DNA from: Mucilaginibacter sabulilitoris
GTDB taxonomy: Bacteria; Bacteroidota; Bacteroidia; Sphingobacteriales; Sphingobacteriaceae
Assembly: GCF_034262375.1 (NCBI RefSeq)
Contig: NZ_CP139558.1
Coordinates: 7,130,001 to 7,194,000, forward strand
Direction of reading: 5' to 3'
DNA length: 64,000 nucleotides
Position 1 is the stretch's first letter. Each line of letters opens with the position of its first letter. This document shows positions 1 to 10,400 of the stretch, in pieces. The notes under the pieces are model-generated. The model saw only the letters and a program-made list of their open reading frames with translations, was not told the origin of the DNA and did no database searches. The position numbers were made by a program, and so were the translations under genes.

Positions 1-583
1 TAGGGCTGCGGGCAACACAAATATAACGACCGTGCAATATAAGCCAGTGATGGGCTACACCCAATATGTCCTGAGGCAGATATTCGGTCAGTTGTTGTTC
101 AACAGCCAGCGGGGTGCGGGCGTTGGTAGTTAAACCAATGCGGTTTGACACCCTGAAAACATGAGTATCTACCGCTATGGCGGGCGCGTCAAATACTACT
201 GAAGCTATAACGTTAGCTGTTTTACGGCCCACGCCCGGCATCTTCTGCAGATCATCTATATCTGAGGGTACCTGGCTGTTAAAAACTTCTACCAGCATTT
301 TCCCCATGCCTACCAGGTGCTTGGCCTTATTGTTAGGATAGCTTACACTGCGTATATAGGTAAAAACTTCTTCGGGTGATGACGCGGCCAGATCTTCCGG
401 GGCAGGGAAACGCTCAAATAAAGCCGGAGTAACCTGGTTTATGCGCTTATCGGTACATTGCGCAGATAGGATAACCGCTATAAGCAATTGAAAAGGGTTA
501 TTATAATGAAGTTCAGTAACAGGATTGGGCTGTTGCTTTGAAAAATATTCAACAAAATGGCGATAACGTTCGGCCTTGAGCAT
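1..583 (-). CDS. nth: Endonuclease III, DNA glycosylase/AP lyase (C-terminus cut by window edge)
   Basis: Base-excision repair enzyme that removes oxidised pyrimidines and nicks the resulting abasic site. Translating the minus strand from the ATG at 583 gives 194 residues. The helix-hairpin-helix LQKMPGVGRKTAN lies at about 112-124 with the catalytic lysine K121, and VDTHVFRV supplies the catalytic aspartate D139; these match E. coli K120 and D138. The C-terminal HGRYICVAR holds the first cysteine of the expected 4Fe-4S cluster, and the other three fall outside the window. Residues seen agree closely with the family; only the end is missing. It is transcribed leftward with nothing of the same operon visible upstream. 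Confidence 0.95.
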   Translation of the reverse strand, partial: MLKAERYRHFVEYFSKQQPNPVTELHYNNPFQLLIAVILSAQCTDKRINQVTPALFERFPAPEDLAASSPEEVFTYIRSVSYPNNKAKHLVGMGKMLVEVFNSQVPSDIDDLQKMPGVGRKTANVIASVVFDAPAIAVDTHVFRVSNRIGLTTNARTPLAVEQQLTEYLPQDILGVAHHWLILHGRYICVARSP

Positions 584-793
584 TTTAAAATAAATGAGAA
601 AGTTTGTGGCACAATTGATTATAATTTACAAACTATACATATATTATAATATGTATTACAATCACATTTTAAACCATGGAGATCAATAAAAATAGAAAGG
701 TTCATAAATCATTAATTGGGTCTTGGTTTCCGCTCTTCTAAAGGCATCAACCTCAATCAACAATTATGATCTATGAACCAGTAAGTTTGGCAA

Positions 794-988
794 TTAGCGC
801 AGGCTCTTGGAGTAGTCAAGTATCTGATGTATAGTCTGTACCTTTGGTTTTTTATTCAAAAGGTCCAAACCAACACGAATTGAATTATAAAAAATCAAAT
901 CGTCAGCATCCAGATTTTCTTGTCCATTCTCGTTCATCAGAGCTTGGTTAGCAATTCCATTTAACGTTGTTGTAAAGGTTTCATCCAT
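794..988 (-). CDS. Small hypothetical protein, 64 aa
   Basis: I do not recognise a family. The 64-residue product is acidic in its first half (MDETFTTTL, then NLDADDLIFY) and basic in the second (LLNKKPKVQ), with no signal peptide or membrane segment, so it should be cytoplasmic. It fills an otherwise empty stretch between endonuclease III and the sigma factor and is not the shadow of another gene. The amphipathic, helix-like composition looks like a real small protein rather than noise. The start is chosen as the only ATG at the 5' end of the frame. Confidence 0.5.
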   Translation of the reverse strand: MDETFTTTLNGIANQALMNENGQENLDADDLIFYNSIRVGLDLLNKKPKVQTIHQILDYSKSLR

Positions 989-1194
989 AAGCTTATTTTG
1001 TAATAAATTTTATATGATTTATAACGGTGGCTTAAAGATAATATTTTGTTAAATGAAAATTAAATGAAATTTTTTCGCCCCAGAAACTCCCTTATTTAAC
1101 ATAAGTGACTGAATGATTGACTACTGTATACTAAAAATATTTTTCACCCATGTACTAAATATTAATTAATGGGTAAAAAATATCTTTAAACGAT

Positions 1195-1779
1195 CTAATT
1201 TTTAAGGCTAAGCTCCTTATTCTGCATCATTTTGCGTAGGTTATTGAGTGCATAACGCATACGCCCAAGCGCGGTGTTTATGCTAACTTCGGTAATATCG
1301 GCAATTTCTTTAAAGCTCATATCGCCGAAATGGCGCATGATCAATACTTCCTTTTGCTCAGATGGCAAAAGCTGTATCAAGGTTTTAAGATCTTTATGGG
1401 TTTGTTCGCGTACCATGCGGTCTTCGGTACTTTCGTCATAATTACCCAGCACTTCAAAAATATCAAAGTCATCGCCGTTACTTACCATTGGCGCACGTTT
1501 TTCACGGCGGAAGTGGTCGATAACCAAATTGTGCGCAATACGGGTAACCCAGGGTAAAAATTTACCTTCTTCGTTGTACTTCCCGGCTTTTAGGGTATTT
1601 ATTACCTTAATAAAGGTATCCTGAAAAATATCTTCGGCTAAGTATTCGTCTTTTACCAGCAGATAAATCGAGGTGTATATTTTTGTTTGATATCGTCTAA
1701 TCAATTCAACCAGTCCCGCTTCGTCACCGGCAATATATAGATGGATTAGATCCTGATCACTTTTCAATTGAAAATCCAT
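1195..1779 (-). CDS. RNA polymerase sigma factor, sigma-70 family, ECF type
   Basis: 194 residues with the two domains of extracytoplasmic-function sigma factors. Sigma-2 covers about residues 25-95, with the core-binding DIFQDTFIKVI and the -10-reading stretch FLPWVTRIAHNLVIDHFRR. Sigma-4 covers about 135-185, with LPSEQKEVLIMRHF and the helix-turn-helix FKEIADITEVSINTALGRMR. There is no sigma-1 or sigma-3. No anti-sigma gene lies next to it: the downstream neighbour is the small hypothetical gene and the upstream neighbour is the divergent uvrA. It is therefore probably one of the stand-alone ECF factors common in Bacteroidota, and its regulon cannot be told from the sequence. Confidence 0.93.
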   Translation of the reverse strand: MDFQLKSDQDLIHLYIAGDEAGLVELIRRYQTKIYTSIYLLVKDEYLAEDIFQDTFIKVINTLKAGKYNEEGKFLPWVTRIAHNLVIDHFRREKRAPMVSNGDDFDIFEVLGNYDESTEDRMVREQTHKDLKTLIQLLPSEQKEVLIMRHFGDMSFKEIADITEVSINTALGRMRYALNNLRKMMQNKELSLKN

Positions 1780-2261
1780 AGAAAGTACTACTTAAACTTA
1801 ATTTTTAGTTATGAACGTATGAAGTAAAGTATATTCTATAGTATGCTCCTTAGGGTTAAGAAATTGTTACTTCAAATAAAGTAATTTCTGTGTTAAAAAA
1901 CAAATTATATTTTTTAGTTGTTGCTGTTTATCAGGTTTTTTCGGTTGGCTAACAGCCTCGGCTGCTGTAGTTTTACCTCGCCTTTTTATACGACTTTTAA
2001 AATACGATATGGTTTAATCTGTTTATAAAAAAATTTGTTGTCCAAACATCTATTTGGCCCATTAAGTGTTTAAAAGTCAGCAAACTGTAAACTCGGTAAT
2101 TTATTTGGTGCAATCCCGCAAACAAAGCAAAACCGATTTGGATTCTGCTAAATATTTTAGGATTTTTGCACTTTCAAAAAAGCTCATGGATTAGGAATCA
2201 TGCTTCATGATATAAATATTGTTTATCATGAATTATTTGACAATCAAATGATCTATATCCC
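1780..2261. other. Divergent intergenic region, sigma factor / uvrA
   Basis: About 480 bases, AT-rich, between the divergent sigma-factor and uvrA genes. It must hold both promoters. I see no open frame of coding character, no tRNA-like fold and no strong inverted repeat. Confidence 0.5.
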
Positions 2262-5195
2262 ATGGTCAATGAACTACCAAATCAAAGAATGACTAAAGAA
2301 GCAGAAAAAGATCCTCAGAAACATATCATTATAAAAGGGGCCCGGGTACACAATCTAAAAAACATGGATGTGGCCATCCCCAAAAATAAGCTGGTTGTAG
2401 TAACAGGCATGTCGGGTTCGGGCAAATCATCGCTTGCGTTTGATACCTTATACGCCGAAGGCCAGCGCCGTTATGTAGAAAGTCTTTCATCGTATGCCCG
2501 CCAGTTTTTGGGGCGCATGAACAAGCCCGACGTTGATTATATTAAAGGTATTGCCCCGGCAATAGCTATTGAACAAAAGGTAATCACCTCCAACCCACGG
2601 TCAACCGTAGGTACCTCAACCGAAATATATGATTATTTAAAACTGCTGTTTTCCCGCATCGGCAAAACTATTTCGCCGGTATCGGGGCAGGTGGTAAAAA
2701 AAGATTCTGTTACCGATGTAGTAAACTTTATCATATCGCAACCCGACGAAACACAGGTAACCATTTTAGCACCACTTTATCCGCACAATAACCGCAGTTT
2801 AAAAGAAGAGCTGGCTGTTTTAATGCAGAAAGGCTTTGTGCGTGTGGAGTACCAGAACAAACTGTCGAAAATTGAAGCGCTGTTAGAAGATGAAACCATT
2901 GATAACACACCGTTAGTCGCAGAGGTACACGGTGAGAAGATAGCTAAAAGCAAAAAGCTGAAAGCTGAAAGCGATGAACAGGTTGTCCAGGATCAGGGGA
3001 GCCCTACCCACTACCCCGGCGTTCGTATAGTGATTGACCGCATATCAAAAAATGAAGAGGATGAAACCATAAGCCGCCTTGGTGACTCGGCACAAACAGC
3101 TTTTTTTGAAGGCAAGGGTGATTGTTATGTACGTTATCAGGAGCCTGATGCCGACAGTGAACAGGAACGCTTTTTTTGCGACCGGTTTGAGCTCGACGGG
3201 ATAAAGTTTGAGGAACCTACACCAAATTTCTTTAGCTTTAACAACCCTTACGGGGCGTGCAAAAAATGTGAAGGCTACGGCAAAGTTATAGGCATTGATG
3301 AAGACCTGGTAATTCCGGATAAAAGCAAAAGCATATATGAAGGGGCTATTGCTCCCTGGCGCGGAGAAAAAATGCGCGAATGGAACGATATGCTGGTAAA
3401 ACATGCTATTCAGTTTGATTTTCCGATACACCGTCAATATAACCAGCTAAGCGAAAAAGAGCAGCGGCTGTTATGGACAGGCAATAAATATTTTCGCGGT
3501 CTGGACGAATTCTTCCAGGAGATGGAGGCGCAAACCTATAAAATTCAATACCGGGTTATGCTGTCACGGTACCGGGGCAAAACTACCTGCCCTGAGTGCA
3601 AAGGCAGCCGCCTGCGCCAGGATGCCTCTTACGTAAAAATAAATCAGCGCTCCATTACCGATGTAGTATTGATGCCGCTGGACAAAGCACTTGAATTTTT
3701 CCAGAATTTACAGCTTAACGAAACAGATGCCAAAGTAGGCAAGCGTTTGCTGATGGAGATCACCAACCGCCTTTCGTTTTTAAACGATGTGGGCTTGAGT
3801 TATTTAACGCTTAACCGTTTGTCGAACACCCTATCGGGTGGCGAGTCGCAGCGTATTAACCTGGCCACCTCATTGGGCAGCAGTTTAGTAGGCTCTGTTT
3901 ATGTGTTAGACGAGCCAAGCATCGGCTTGCACCCGCGAGACACTCAACGACTGATCAGCGTGCTTAAATCGCTGCGCGATGTAGGCAACACGGTATTAGT
4001 AGTGGAACACGAAGAGGAGATCATGAAAGCCGCCGACCATATTATTGATATCGGCCCCGAAGCCGGCACTCATGGGGGCGAGCTGATATTTACCGGCACT
4101 TATGATGAGATCATAAAAGACGATAACAGCTTAACCGGCCGTTACCTTAGCGGGAAGGAAGAAATTGCCATCCCTGCAAGTCGCCGTAAATGGAATGATT
4201 TTATTGAGATAAAGGGTGCGCGGGAAAACAACCTGCAGCACGTTAATGCCAAATTCCCGCTGGGTGTACTTACGGTAGTTACCGGTGTATCTGGTTCTGG
4301 AAAAACCAGTTTGGTTAAGCGCATACTGGCTCCTGCGTTGCAAAAAGCACTGGGCAATTACTCGGGCGAACAAACCGGATCATACGACAGCATTGATGGC
4401 GATTATACAAAAATTGAACAGGTAGAACTGGTTGACCAAAACCCAATTGGCCGGTCATCACGCTCAAACCCGGTTACTTATGTAAAGGCCTGGGATGAGA
4501 TCCGCAACCTGTATGCCGCACAACCAGCAGCCAAAGCCGCCGGGTTAAAACCATCAGCCTTCTCCTTTAACGTAGAGGGTGGCCGCTGTGATGTTTGCCA
4601 GGGCGAAGGTGAGGTGAAGATTGAAATGCAGTTTATGGCCGACATTTTTCTGACCTGCGAAACATGCGGGGGCAAACGCTTTAAGCAACATATACTTGAC
4701 GTTACCTACAATGAAAAAAATGTAGCCGATGTACTGGGTATGACCATTGACGAGGCGCTGGTGTTTTTTGCCAAAGAGCCCAAGATCATATCCAAAATAA
4801 AACCATTGGTTGATGTGGGCCTGGGTTATGTGCAATTAGGTCAGTCGTCAAATACCTTATCAGGTGGCGAAGCGCAACGTATTAAGCTGGCATCGTTTCT
4901 GGTTAAAGGCAACAACACCCATAAAACGCTCTTTATTTTTGACGAGCCGACTACCGGCCTGCACTTTGCCGATATTAAAAAGCTGCTTAAATCATTTAAT
5001 GCCCTGCTTGATCATGGTAATACAATTATTGTAATCGAACACAATATGGATGTGATAAAATGCGCCGACTGGATCATTGACATAGGTCCCGAAGGTGGTA
5101 ACCGTGGCGGCAATGTGGTTTTTGAGGGGGTACCCGAAAATTTAATCAAAGAGAAAAAATCACACACCGGCCAATATTTAAAGGAGCGGTTTTAA
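2262..5195 (+). CDS. uvrA: Excinuclease ABC subunit A (UvrA)
   Basis: Damage-recognition ATPase of nucleotide-excision repair; it forms a dimer, loads UvrB and is then released. The 977 residues carry two ABC ATPase modules: Walker A GMSGSGKSS at about 49 and GVSGSGKTS at about 675, signatures LSGGESQR at about 523 and LSGGEAQR at about 866, and Walker B VLDEPSIGLH and IFDEPTTGLH. Zinc-binding pairs are present: CKKC at about 332 with CPEC at about 443, and CDVC/CETC at about 776-801. Length fits the family. An in-frame ATG at residue 10 (MTKEAEKD) is an equally plausible start. It is monocistronic, with a strong terminator 50 bp after the stop. Bacteroidota often carry more than one UvrA paralogue, so this may be the main or the accessory copy. 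Confidence 0.95.
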   Translation: MVNELPNQRMTKEAEKDPQKHIIIKGARVHNLKNMDVAIPKNKLVVVTGMSGSGKSSLAFDTLYAEGQRRYVESLSSYARQFLGRMNKPDVDYIKGIAPAIAIEQKVITSNPRSTVGTSTEIYDYLKLLFSRIGKTISPVSGQVVKKDSVTDVVNFIISQPDETQVTILAPLYPHNNRSLKEELAVLMQKGFVRVEYQNKLSKIEALLEDETIDNTPLVAEVHGEKIAKSKKLKAESDEQVVQDQGSPTHYPGVRIVIDRISKNEEDETISRLGDSAQTAFFEGKGDCYVRYQEPDADSEQERFFCDRFELDGIKFEEPTPNFFSFNNPYGACKKCEGYGKVIGIDEDLVIPDKSKSIYEGAIAPWRGEKMREWNDMLVKHAIQFDFPIHRQYNQLSEKEQRLLWTGNKYFRGLDEFFQEMEAQTYKIQYRVMLSRYRGKTTCPECKGSRLRQDASYVKINQRSITDVVLMPLDKALEFFQNLQLNETDAKVGKRLLMEITNRLSFLNDVGLSYLTLNRLSNTLSGGESQRINLATSLGSSLVGSVYVLDEPSIGLHPRDTQRLISVLKSLRDVGNTVLVVEHEEEIMKAADHIIDIGPEAGTHGGELIFTGTYDEIIKDDNSLTGRYLSGKEEIAIPASRRKWNDFIEIKGARENNLQHVNAKFPLGVLTVVTGVSGSGKTSLVKRILAPALQKALGNYSGEQTGSYDSIDGDYTKIEQVELVDQNPIGRSSRSNPVTYVKAWDEIRNLYAAQPAAKAAGLKPSAFSFNVEGGRCDVCQGEGEVKIEMQFMADIFLTCETCGGKRFKQHILDVTYNEKNVADVLGMTIDEALVFFAKEPKIISKIKPLVDVGLGYVQLGQSSNTLSGGEAQRIKLASFLVKGNNTHKTLFIFDEPTTGLHFADIKKLLKSFNALLDHGNTIIVIEHNMDVIKCADWIIDIGPEGGNRGGNVVFEGVPENLIKEKKSHTGQYLKERF

Positions 5196-5244
5196 GATCT
5201 GATAAATAGTATTCCGAACCAGGCTCTATTCTTCATTTAAATAG

Positions 5245-5279
5245 AAAAAAATGCGTACTTAATTGGTACGCATTTTTTT
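5245..5279 (+). terminator. Rho-independent terminator of uvrA
   Basis: A perfect 14-bp inverted repeat (5245-5258 and 5266-5279, core ATGCGTAC/GTACGCAT) with a 7-nt loop. The stem runs into A- and T-tracts on both sides, so it can also act in the other direction. It lies 50 bp after the uvrA stop. Confidence 0.9.
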
Positions 5280-5405
5280 GTTATCCTAAACCTTAATATT
5301 TATATTTACTATATGAGGCCCTAACCTCTGTTACCCCTATACCAGGCATTTATTTAGCATATAAAATGCCTGCTTCTATCATTACTAACGTCTAAACTTA
5401 ATATT

Positions 5406-5999
5406 ATGCCAGGGAAAGAATTTTATAATGATGTTCGCCCGTTGTTTGGCGGGCAACTTAAACAAAGCCAGGTTGATGGTATGGAAGCCATTTCAAAAGC
5501 CATTGAGGACGCCGGTATTACTGACGAAAGAAAAGCCGCATATATATATGCCACTATTTTTCATGAATGCGCCAAAACCATGCAGCCAATAGCCGAGTTT
5601 GGCAAGGGTGCCGGGCATGATTATGGCAGAAAGCTAAAGATGGGAGCCGGACCGGGTCATCGCATACCATATACTGCGCCCGACCAGTTATATTATGGTC
5701 GTGGTTATGTGCAGCTAACCTGGTATGAGAATTATGACAATATGGGTAAACTACTGCATATCGACCTGCTTAATAATCCCGAACTGGCCCTGGAGCCATC
5801 TGTAGCGGCGGCCATCATGATCAAAGGGATGACAGCCGGCTTATTTACCGGCAAAAGCCTGGGCGATTTTTTTAACAATGACCATACCGACTGGATAAAT
5901 GCCCGCAGAATAATTAACGGGCTCGACCATGCCCAAACCATAGCCGGTTATGCGGAGGTATTTCACAAAGGGTTAACGGAGGTCGTGGCCGAAAATTAA
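5406..5999 (+). CDS. GH19-type chitinase/muramidase-like hydrolase
   Basis: 197 residues with the lysozyme-like fold of glycoside hydrolase family 19, as used by phage endolysins and bacterial muramidases. Visible markers are the catalytic glutamate region IFHECAKTM at about 50-58 and the family motif YYGRGYVQLTWYENY at about 98-112. No signal peptide is seen, so the substrate (peptidoglycan or chitin) and how the protein would reach it are open. Endolysin-like cytoplasmic GH19 proteins are often prophage-derived, but no phage genes surround it here. It is monocistronic, between the uvrA terminator and a convergent small membrane-protein gene. Confidence 0.8.
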   Translation: MPGKEFYNDVRPLFGGQLKQSQVDGMEAISKAIEDAGITDERKAAYIYATIFHECAKTMQPIAEFGKGAGHDYGRKLKMGAGPGHRIPYTAPDQLYYGRGYVQLTWYENYDNMGKLLHIDLLNNPELALEPSVAAAIMIKGMTAGLFTGKSLGDFFNNDHTDWINARRIINGLDHAQTIAGYAEVFHKGLTEVVAEN

Positions 6000-6022
6000 G
6001 CTGAGAATGTCAGTTTAATTAT

Positions 6023-6193
6023 TTATTGACCACCCGTTTTCAGGTACATATAAACTATACCGCCAACTACAATAATAGCTAACACAATAAGACCGGTAAC
6101 ACCTTTGCGCTTATCCTGACGCATCAGCCATATTAAAAATGCTACCAACGGTAATACAAAAACCGCCCAAAATATTAGTGAAGGAATGTTCAT
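6023..6193 (-). CDS. Small two-helix membrane protein, 56 aa
   Basis: Translating the minus strand from the ATG at 6193 gives 56 residues with two hydrophobic helices, about residues 4-23 (FWAVFVLPLVAFLIWL) and 34-50 (GLIVLAIIVVGGIVYMY), joined by a basic turn (RQDKRKG). The short positive loop puts the middle in the cytoplasm and both ends outside. I do not recognise a family. It follows tsaD in the same direction but is separated from it by a palindromic repeat, so cotranscription is uncertain. The coding character is clear even though the gene is very short. Confidence 0.65.
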   Translation of the reverse strand: MNIPSLIFWAVFVLPLVAFLIWLMRQDKRKGVTGLIVLAIIVVGGIVYMYLKTGGQ

Positions 6194-6286
6194 AAGCCCC
6201 CTAATCCCCTAAAGGGGAATTTTTTAAATTGTTTACTAATTATTACAAGCCTCGTCCGGTTCCCCCTTTAGGGGATTAGGGGGCTT
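6194..6286. repeat. Inverted pair of a C-rich intergenic repeat (CCCCTAAAGGGG type)
   Basis: Two arms, 6194-6219 and 6260-6286, are reverse complements over 26 bases with a single one-base indel. Each arm contains its own smaller palindrome, CCCCTAAAGGGG. The right arm ends in the tsaD stop codon and the left arm touches the start of the small membrane-protein gene. Short repeats of this type (AAGCCCCCTAA...) are scattered between genes in many Bacteroidota genomes. The pair could fold into a stable mRNA hairpin. Confidence 0.8.
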
Positions 6287-7286
6287 AAAATATCATTCTT
6301 GCCAGCGGAGCTATTTCCTGTCCGGCAAATTCGCCTTTTAAATATTTATAGTAACCGGCGATAGCAATCATTGCTGCGTTATCGGTACAATATTCCATTT
6401 TAGGAATAAAACTCTCCCATCCGTTTTTAGCGCATAGTGCCTGCAGCCCTTCGCGTAAACCGGTATTGGCAGATACCCCACCAGCCAAAGCAATCTGTTT
6501 TATACCATGAGCCTGCGCCGCTTTCTGTAGTTTATTAAGCAGTATGGTAGCTATTCTTTTTTCAACGGAGGCACAAATATCAGGCAGGTTCTGGCTGATA
6601 AAATCCGGGTTTTGAGCTACATTATCCCGTATAAAATATAGGATGGCTGTTTTTAATCCGCTAAAGCTAAAATCCAAGCCGGGGATCTGCGGCTCTGGAA
6701 AAGCGTATGCCTCCGGGTTACCCTGCCGTGCATACTTGTCAATAAGCGGACCGCCCGGATAAGGCAAGCCTAAAATCTTACTGGTTTTATCCATCGCTTC
6801 ACCCGCGGCATCATCAAGGGTTTGGCCAATCACCTCCATATCAAAGTAATCTTTCACCAAAACTATTTGGGTATGCCCGCCCGATACGGTAAGGCATAAA
6901 AACGGAAATGACGGATTATGATCGCCTATAAAATGGGCCAAAATGTGGGCCTGCATGTGGTTTATATCAATAAGTGGCAGGTTTTTGGCCAGCGCGAAAG
7001 CTTTGGCAAATGACACCCCTACTAAAAGTGATCCTAAAAGTCCTGGTCCGCGCGTAAAAGCTACTGCATCAATATCATTTTTGTTTACTTTTGCGTTCAA
7101 TAGTGCTTGCTGAACAGCGGGAACAATATTTTGCTGGTGAACCCTTGAGGCAAGCTCAGGGACAACACCTCCATAAGCCTCGTGAATGGTTTGATTGGCA
7201 ATAACATTGCTCAAGATCCTGCCATCAACACAAACAGACGCGGAGGTTTCATCACATGAAGATTCAATTCCTAAAATTACGGGCAC
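6285..7286 (-). CDS. tsaD: tRNA N6-adenosine threonylcarbamoyltransferase TsaD
   Basis: Transfers the threonylcarbamoyl group to A37 of ANN-decoding tRNAs, working with TsaB and TsaE. The 333 residues begin MPVILGIESSCDETS, the ASKHA nucleotide-binding start typical of Kae1/TsaD. The metal-binding histidines are in INHMQAHILAH at about 105-115, and the glycine-rich VSGGHTQIVLV and ALAGGVSANTGLR loops are present. Length is standard. It is divergent from the TamB-like gene with about 150 bp between. Its stop codon lies inside the right arm of the inverted repeat. Confidence 0.96.
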   Translation of the reverse strand: MPVILGIESSCDETSASVCVDGRILSNVIANQTIHEAYGGVVPELASRVHQQNIVPAVQQALLNAKVNKNDIDAVAFTRGPGLLGSLLVGVSFAKAFALAKNLPLIDINHMQAHILAHFIGDHNPSFPFLCLTVSGGHTQIVLVKDYFDMEVIGQTLDDAAGEAMDKTSKILGLPYPGGPLIDKYARQGNPEAYAFPEPQIPGLDFSFSGLKTAILYFIRDNVAQNPDFISQNLPDICASVEKRIATILLNKLQKAAQAHGIKQIALAGGVSANTGLREGLQALCAKNGWESFIPKMEYCTDNAAMIAIAGYYKYLKGEFAGQEIAPLARMIF

Positions 7287-7464
7287 GATTATTAATTATT
7301 GAATTGTTGAATTAATGAATTAGCGATTTATTAAAATTTACCAAACTATCATCCTTTTAAATTGTAACATGATTTTAGTTTTACTCAATAAATCAATAAT
7401 CCGGTAAATCAATCATTAAAAGCACAAAGTTATTAAAAAAGTACTCAATATAGCGTTAGGGATA

Positions 7465-10400
7465 GTGTTGTTCATTTTATTGACATTGAGCATACTTTTA
7501 CTGGCTTTTCAATTTAAACCCGTACAAACATGGGCAGCCAAATACGCTACCGATTATCTATCGGACGAGCTGCACACTAAGGTCAGCGTCAAAAGTTTGT
7601 ACATCAGGCCATTTACCTCGGTAGTATTAGAGGGCCTATATGTACTTGATAAAAAACAGGATACATTGCTTAGCACCCCTACGCTGGCCGTTGATATTAA
7701 AGGTTTTTCGCTTTTAAGCAGCATTAATGAGCGCACCATAAATTTTGAATCTATTGAACTGGATAATGGTTCTTTTTACCTCAAGAAACAAAAAGACAGC
7801 ACAACCAATCTGAAATTTATTATTGATTACTTCAATTCGGGCGATACCACCAAAAAAACACCCGGCAAACCCTGGACGCTCAACTTTGATAAAATAGCCA
7901 TCAATAATTTTCATTTCCGTTATAAAAACCAGCTGATAGACACGGTAGAAAACAAGATCAATTTTAATGATCTGGATGTAAGCCATTTTAGCACGGTTGT
8001 TACGGGCATGGATATTAAAAACCACCTGTTTAAAGGTCATGTGCAACACCTTACCCTACAGGAAAAAAGTGGTTTCTACGTTAAAAATTTTACCGCCAAC
8101 GCCACTATCGATACTAATCAGGTATTGCTTAGGAAACTCACCCTACAAACCAGGCACTCCGACCTGAAAGACTATTTCAGGATGCGTTTCAGATCATTTG
8201 ATGATTTGGACGATTTTGAAAATAAGGTAAACATGGATGCCGATTTTAAGGCATCGCGCATATCATCAACAGATATAGCCTACTTTACCAGCGGAATGGG
8301 CAAAACAACTTTTGACCTGGGTATTGAAGGCCGTGTTAAGGGTTTGGTAAATAATTTAAAGTCCAAAAATGTTACTATTTCGGGCGGTCAGGCTACGTTT
8401 ATCAGGGGCGATTTTAATTTACGCGGATTGCCCGATTGGGATAATACTTTCCTGGAGCTAAAATTTGACCAGGTAGCATCAAACAAAAAAGATCTCGACT
8501 ATCTGATCAGCCATTTTTCGGGCTCACCCAATATGCAGGTGCCTGCCATTATTGGCAAATTCGGCAATATAAATTTTACAGGAAGGTTCACCGGCCTCCA
8601 GAATGATTTTGTAGCCTATGGCATATTTAAAACCGGATTAGGCAGGTTTGATTCGGACATCAACCTCAAGATTGACAAAAAAGGCACCCCAAGCTATAGC
8701 GGCAAACTGGATGCCTTTAACTTTGATCTGGGTACCCTGCTTGATGAAAACACCCTTGGCCGCACCACTTTTAATGCAGATGTAAAAGGTAGCGGCGACG
8801 CATTGAAAAACCTGGGTATAAAGGTGAATGCCAATATCAACACCATTGATTTTAAAGGTTATACCTATAATAAACTCACCGTAAATGGCTCATTTATTAA
8901 GAAGCTGGCCGACGGGCATATCACCATAAATGACAGAAACTTAAAGCTCGATTTAAAAGGAAGTGTAAACTTAAATCCAACCTTACCGGTATATGATCTG
9001 GCAGCAACCATTAAGGATGCCCGCCTGAACAAGCTTAAACTGATTAAAGATACCATTACCATAAGCACCACTTTAAAAACTGCATTTTCTGGTAATCAGC
9101 TTGATAACATACAGGGTAATGTTTTATTTTCACCGGCAAGGGTGGTTGATCCGCGCAATAATTACCTGGTTGATTCTTTGTACCTTTCGTCAACCGGGTC
9201 GGGTAATAACCGGGAAATAAACCTCCGGTCTGACTTTGCCGACGCCAGCATTAAAGGCAAATTTGATTTGGCTACCCTGCCTTCATACTATAAAACAATT
9301 GCAAAAAAATATATCCCCTCTATAAAAACAACCATAGTTACACCCAAACCAGAGCAGTTTGCGTTTAACCTTACCCTTAAAAACCTCGACCCGCTCACCG
9401 CCATATTTTTACCAGATTTGAAAATACCCGACCAGGGAACATTTGTGGGGCAGTTTGATTCTGAAAATAAAACAGCTACATTATCCGGCTATATAAAAAC
9501 CATTAAATACGGCAAAACGGTTTTCCACGATTTTATTATTGACGAAAACACTACAGATAGCCTACTGGGCCTCAACTTATCCTTAAGCAAAGTTGACCTT
9601 ACCGATAGTCTATTTATAAAGGATATTAACATTACCAATTTCCTCAAAAACGACAGCCTGAACTTTAACGTTAAGCTATCCGACAAAAATGCGGTGAACC
9701 AGCTTGACCTTTACGGCTTGGTTGAGTTTGGGCGCGATACCACGGCCAAGTTAAAGCTGCTGCCGTCTGATATTATCCTTGAAAAAGAAAAATGGAAAAT
9801 ACAGGAACAGGTACGCATCCGCCTGCTCGATGGCAAGACCCAGGTATCGGGTTTTGAACTGTCAAATGGCTTACAAAAGGTACACATAAACGGGTTTATT
9901 TCTGATAATCCTGCCGATGAATTGAAGCTTTCGTTCGAAAAGTTTAATATGCGTACGCTTAACCAGCTTACCAGAACATCAGGCATATATTTAAATGGCA
10001 GCCTGAATGGTGATGTTAATTTTACTTCCATTATTAAATCGCCTGGCGTCGATGCTCATTTAACCATCGACTCATTATCCATGAACAAAACGCTTATTGG
10101 TAATGTGAAGCTCGTATCAACCTTGGGCAACGACCGTAAGCAGGCCAATATGAACCTGAACATCTTAAACCGCGGGCTGGAAACCATGAACATTGCGGGT
10201 ATTTATGCCTTTGGGCATGATACGGATGACAACCTTGATTTTGATGTAAAGATGAACCAAACCGAGGCCATCATCTTTGAACCGTTTATCAAAGACCTGG
10301 TATCTGACGTTAAGGGACATATTTCAACCGATTTAAAGCTCACAGGCAAACCATCAAATCCGCAGCTGAACGGGAGCCTTACGCTTGAAAATACCGGCGT

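Noticed and set aside
633..652. AT-rich imperfect palindrome between nth and the small gene
   Set aside because: It is made of TATAT runs expected by chance in this AT-rich spacer.
3045..3437. Antisense frames inside uvrA, tamB-like, susC and RND genes
   Set aside because: They mirror the codon structure of the genes on the other strand and show no domain or start context.
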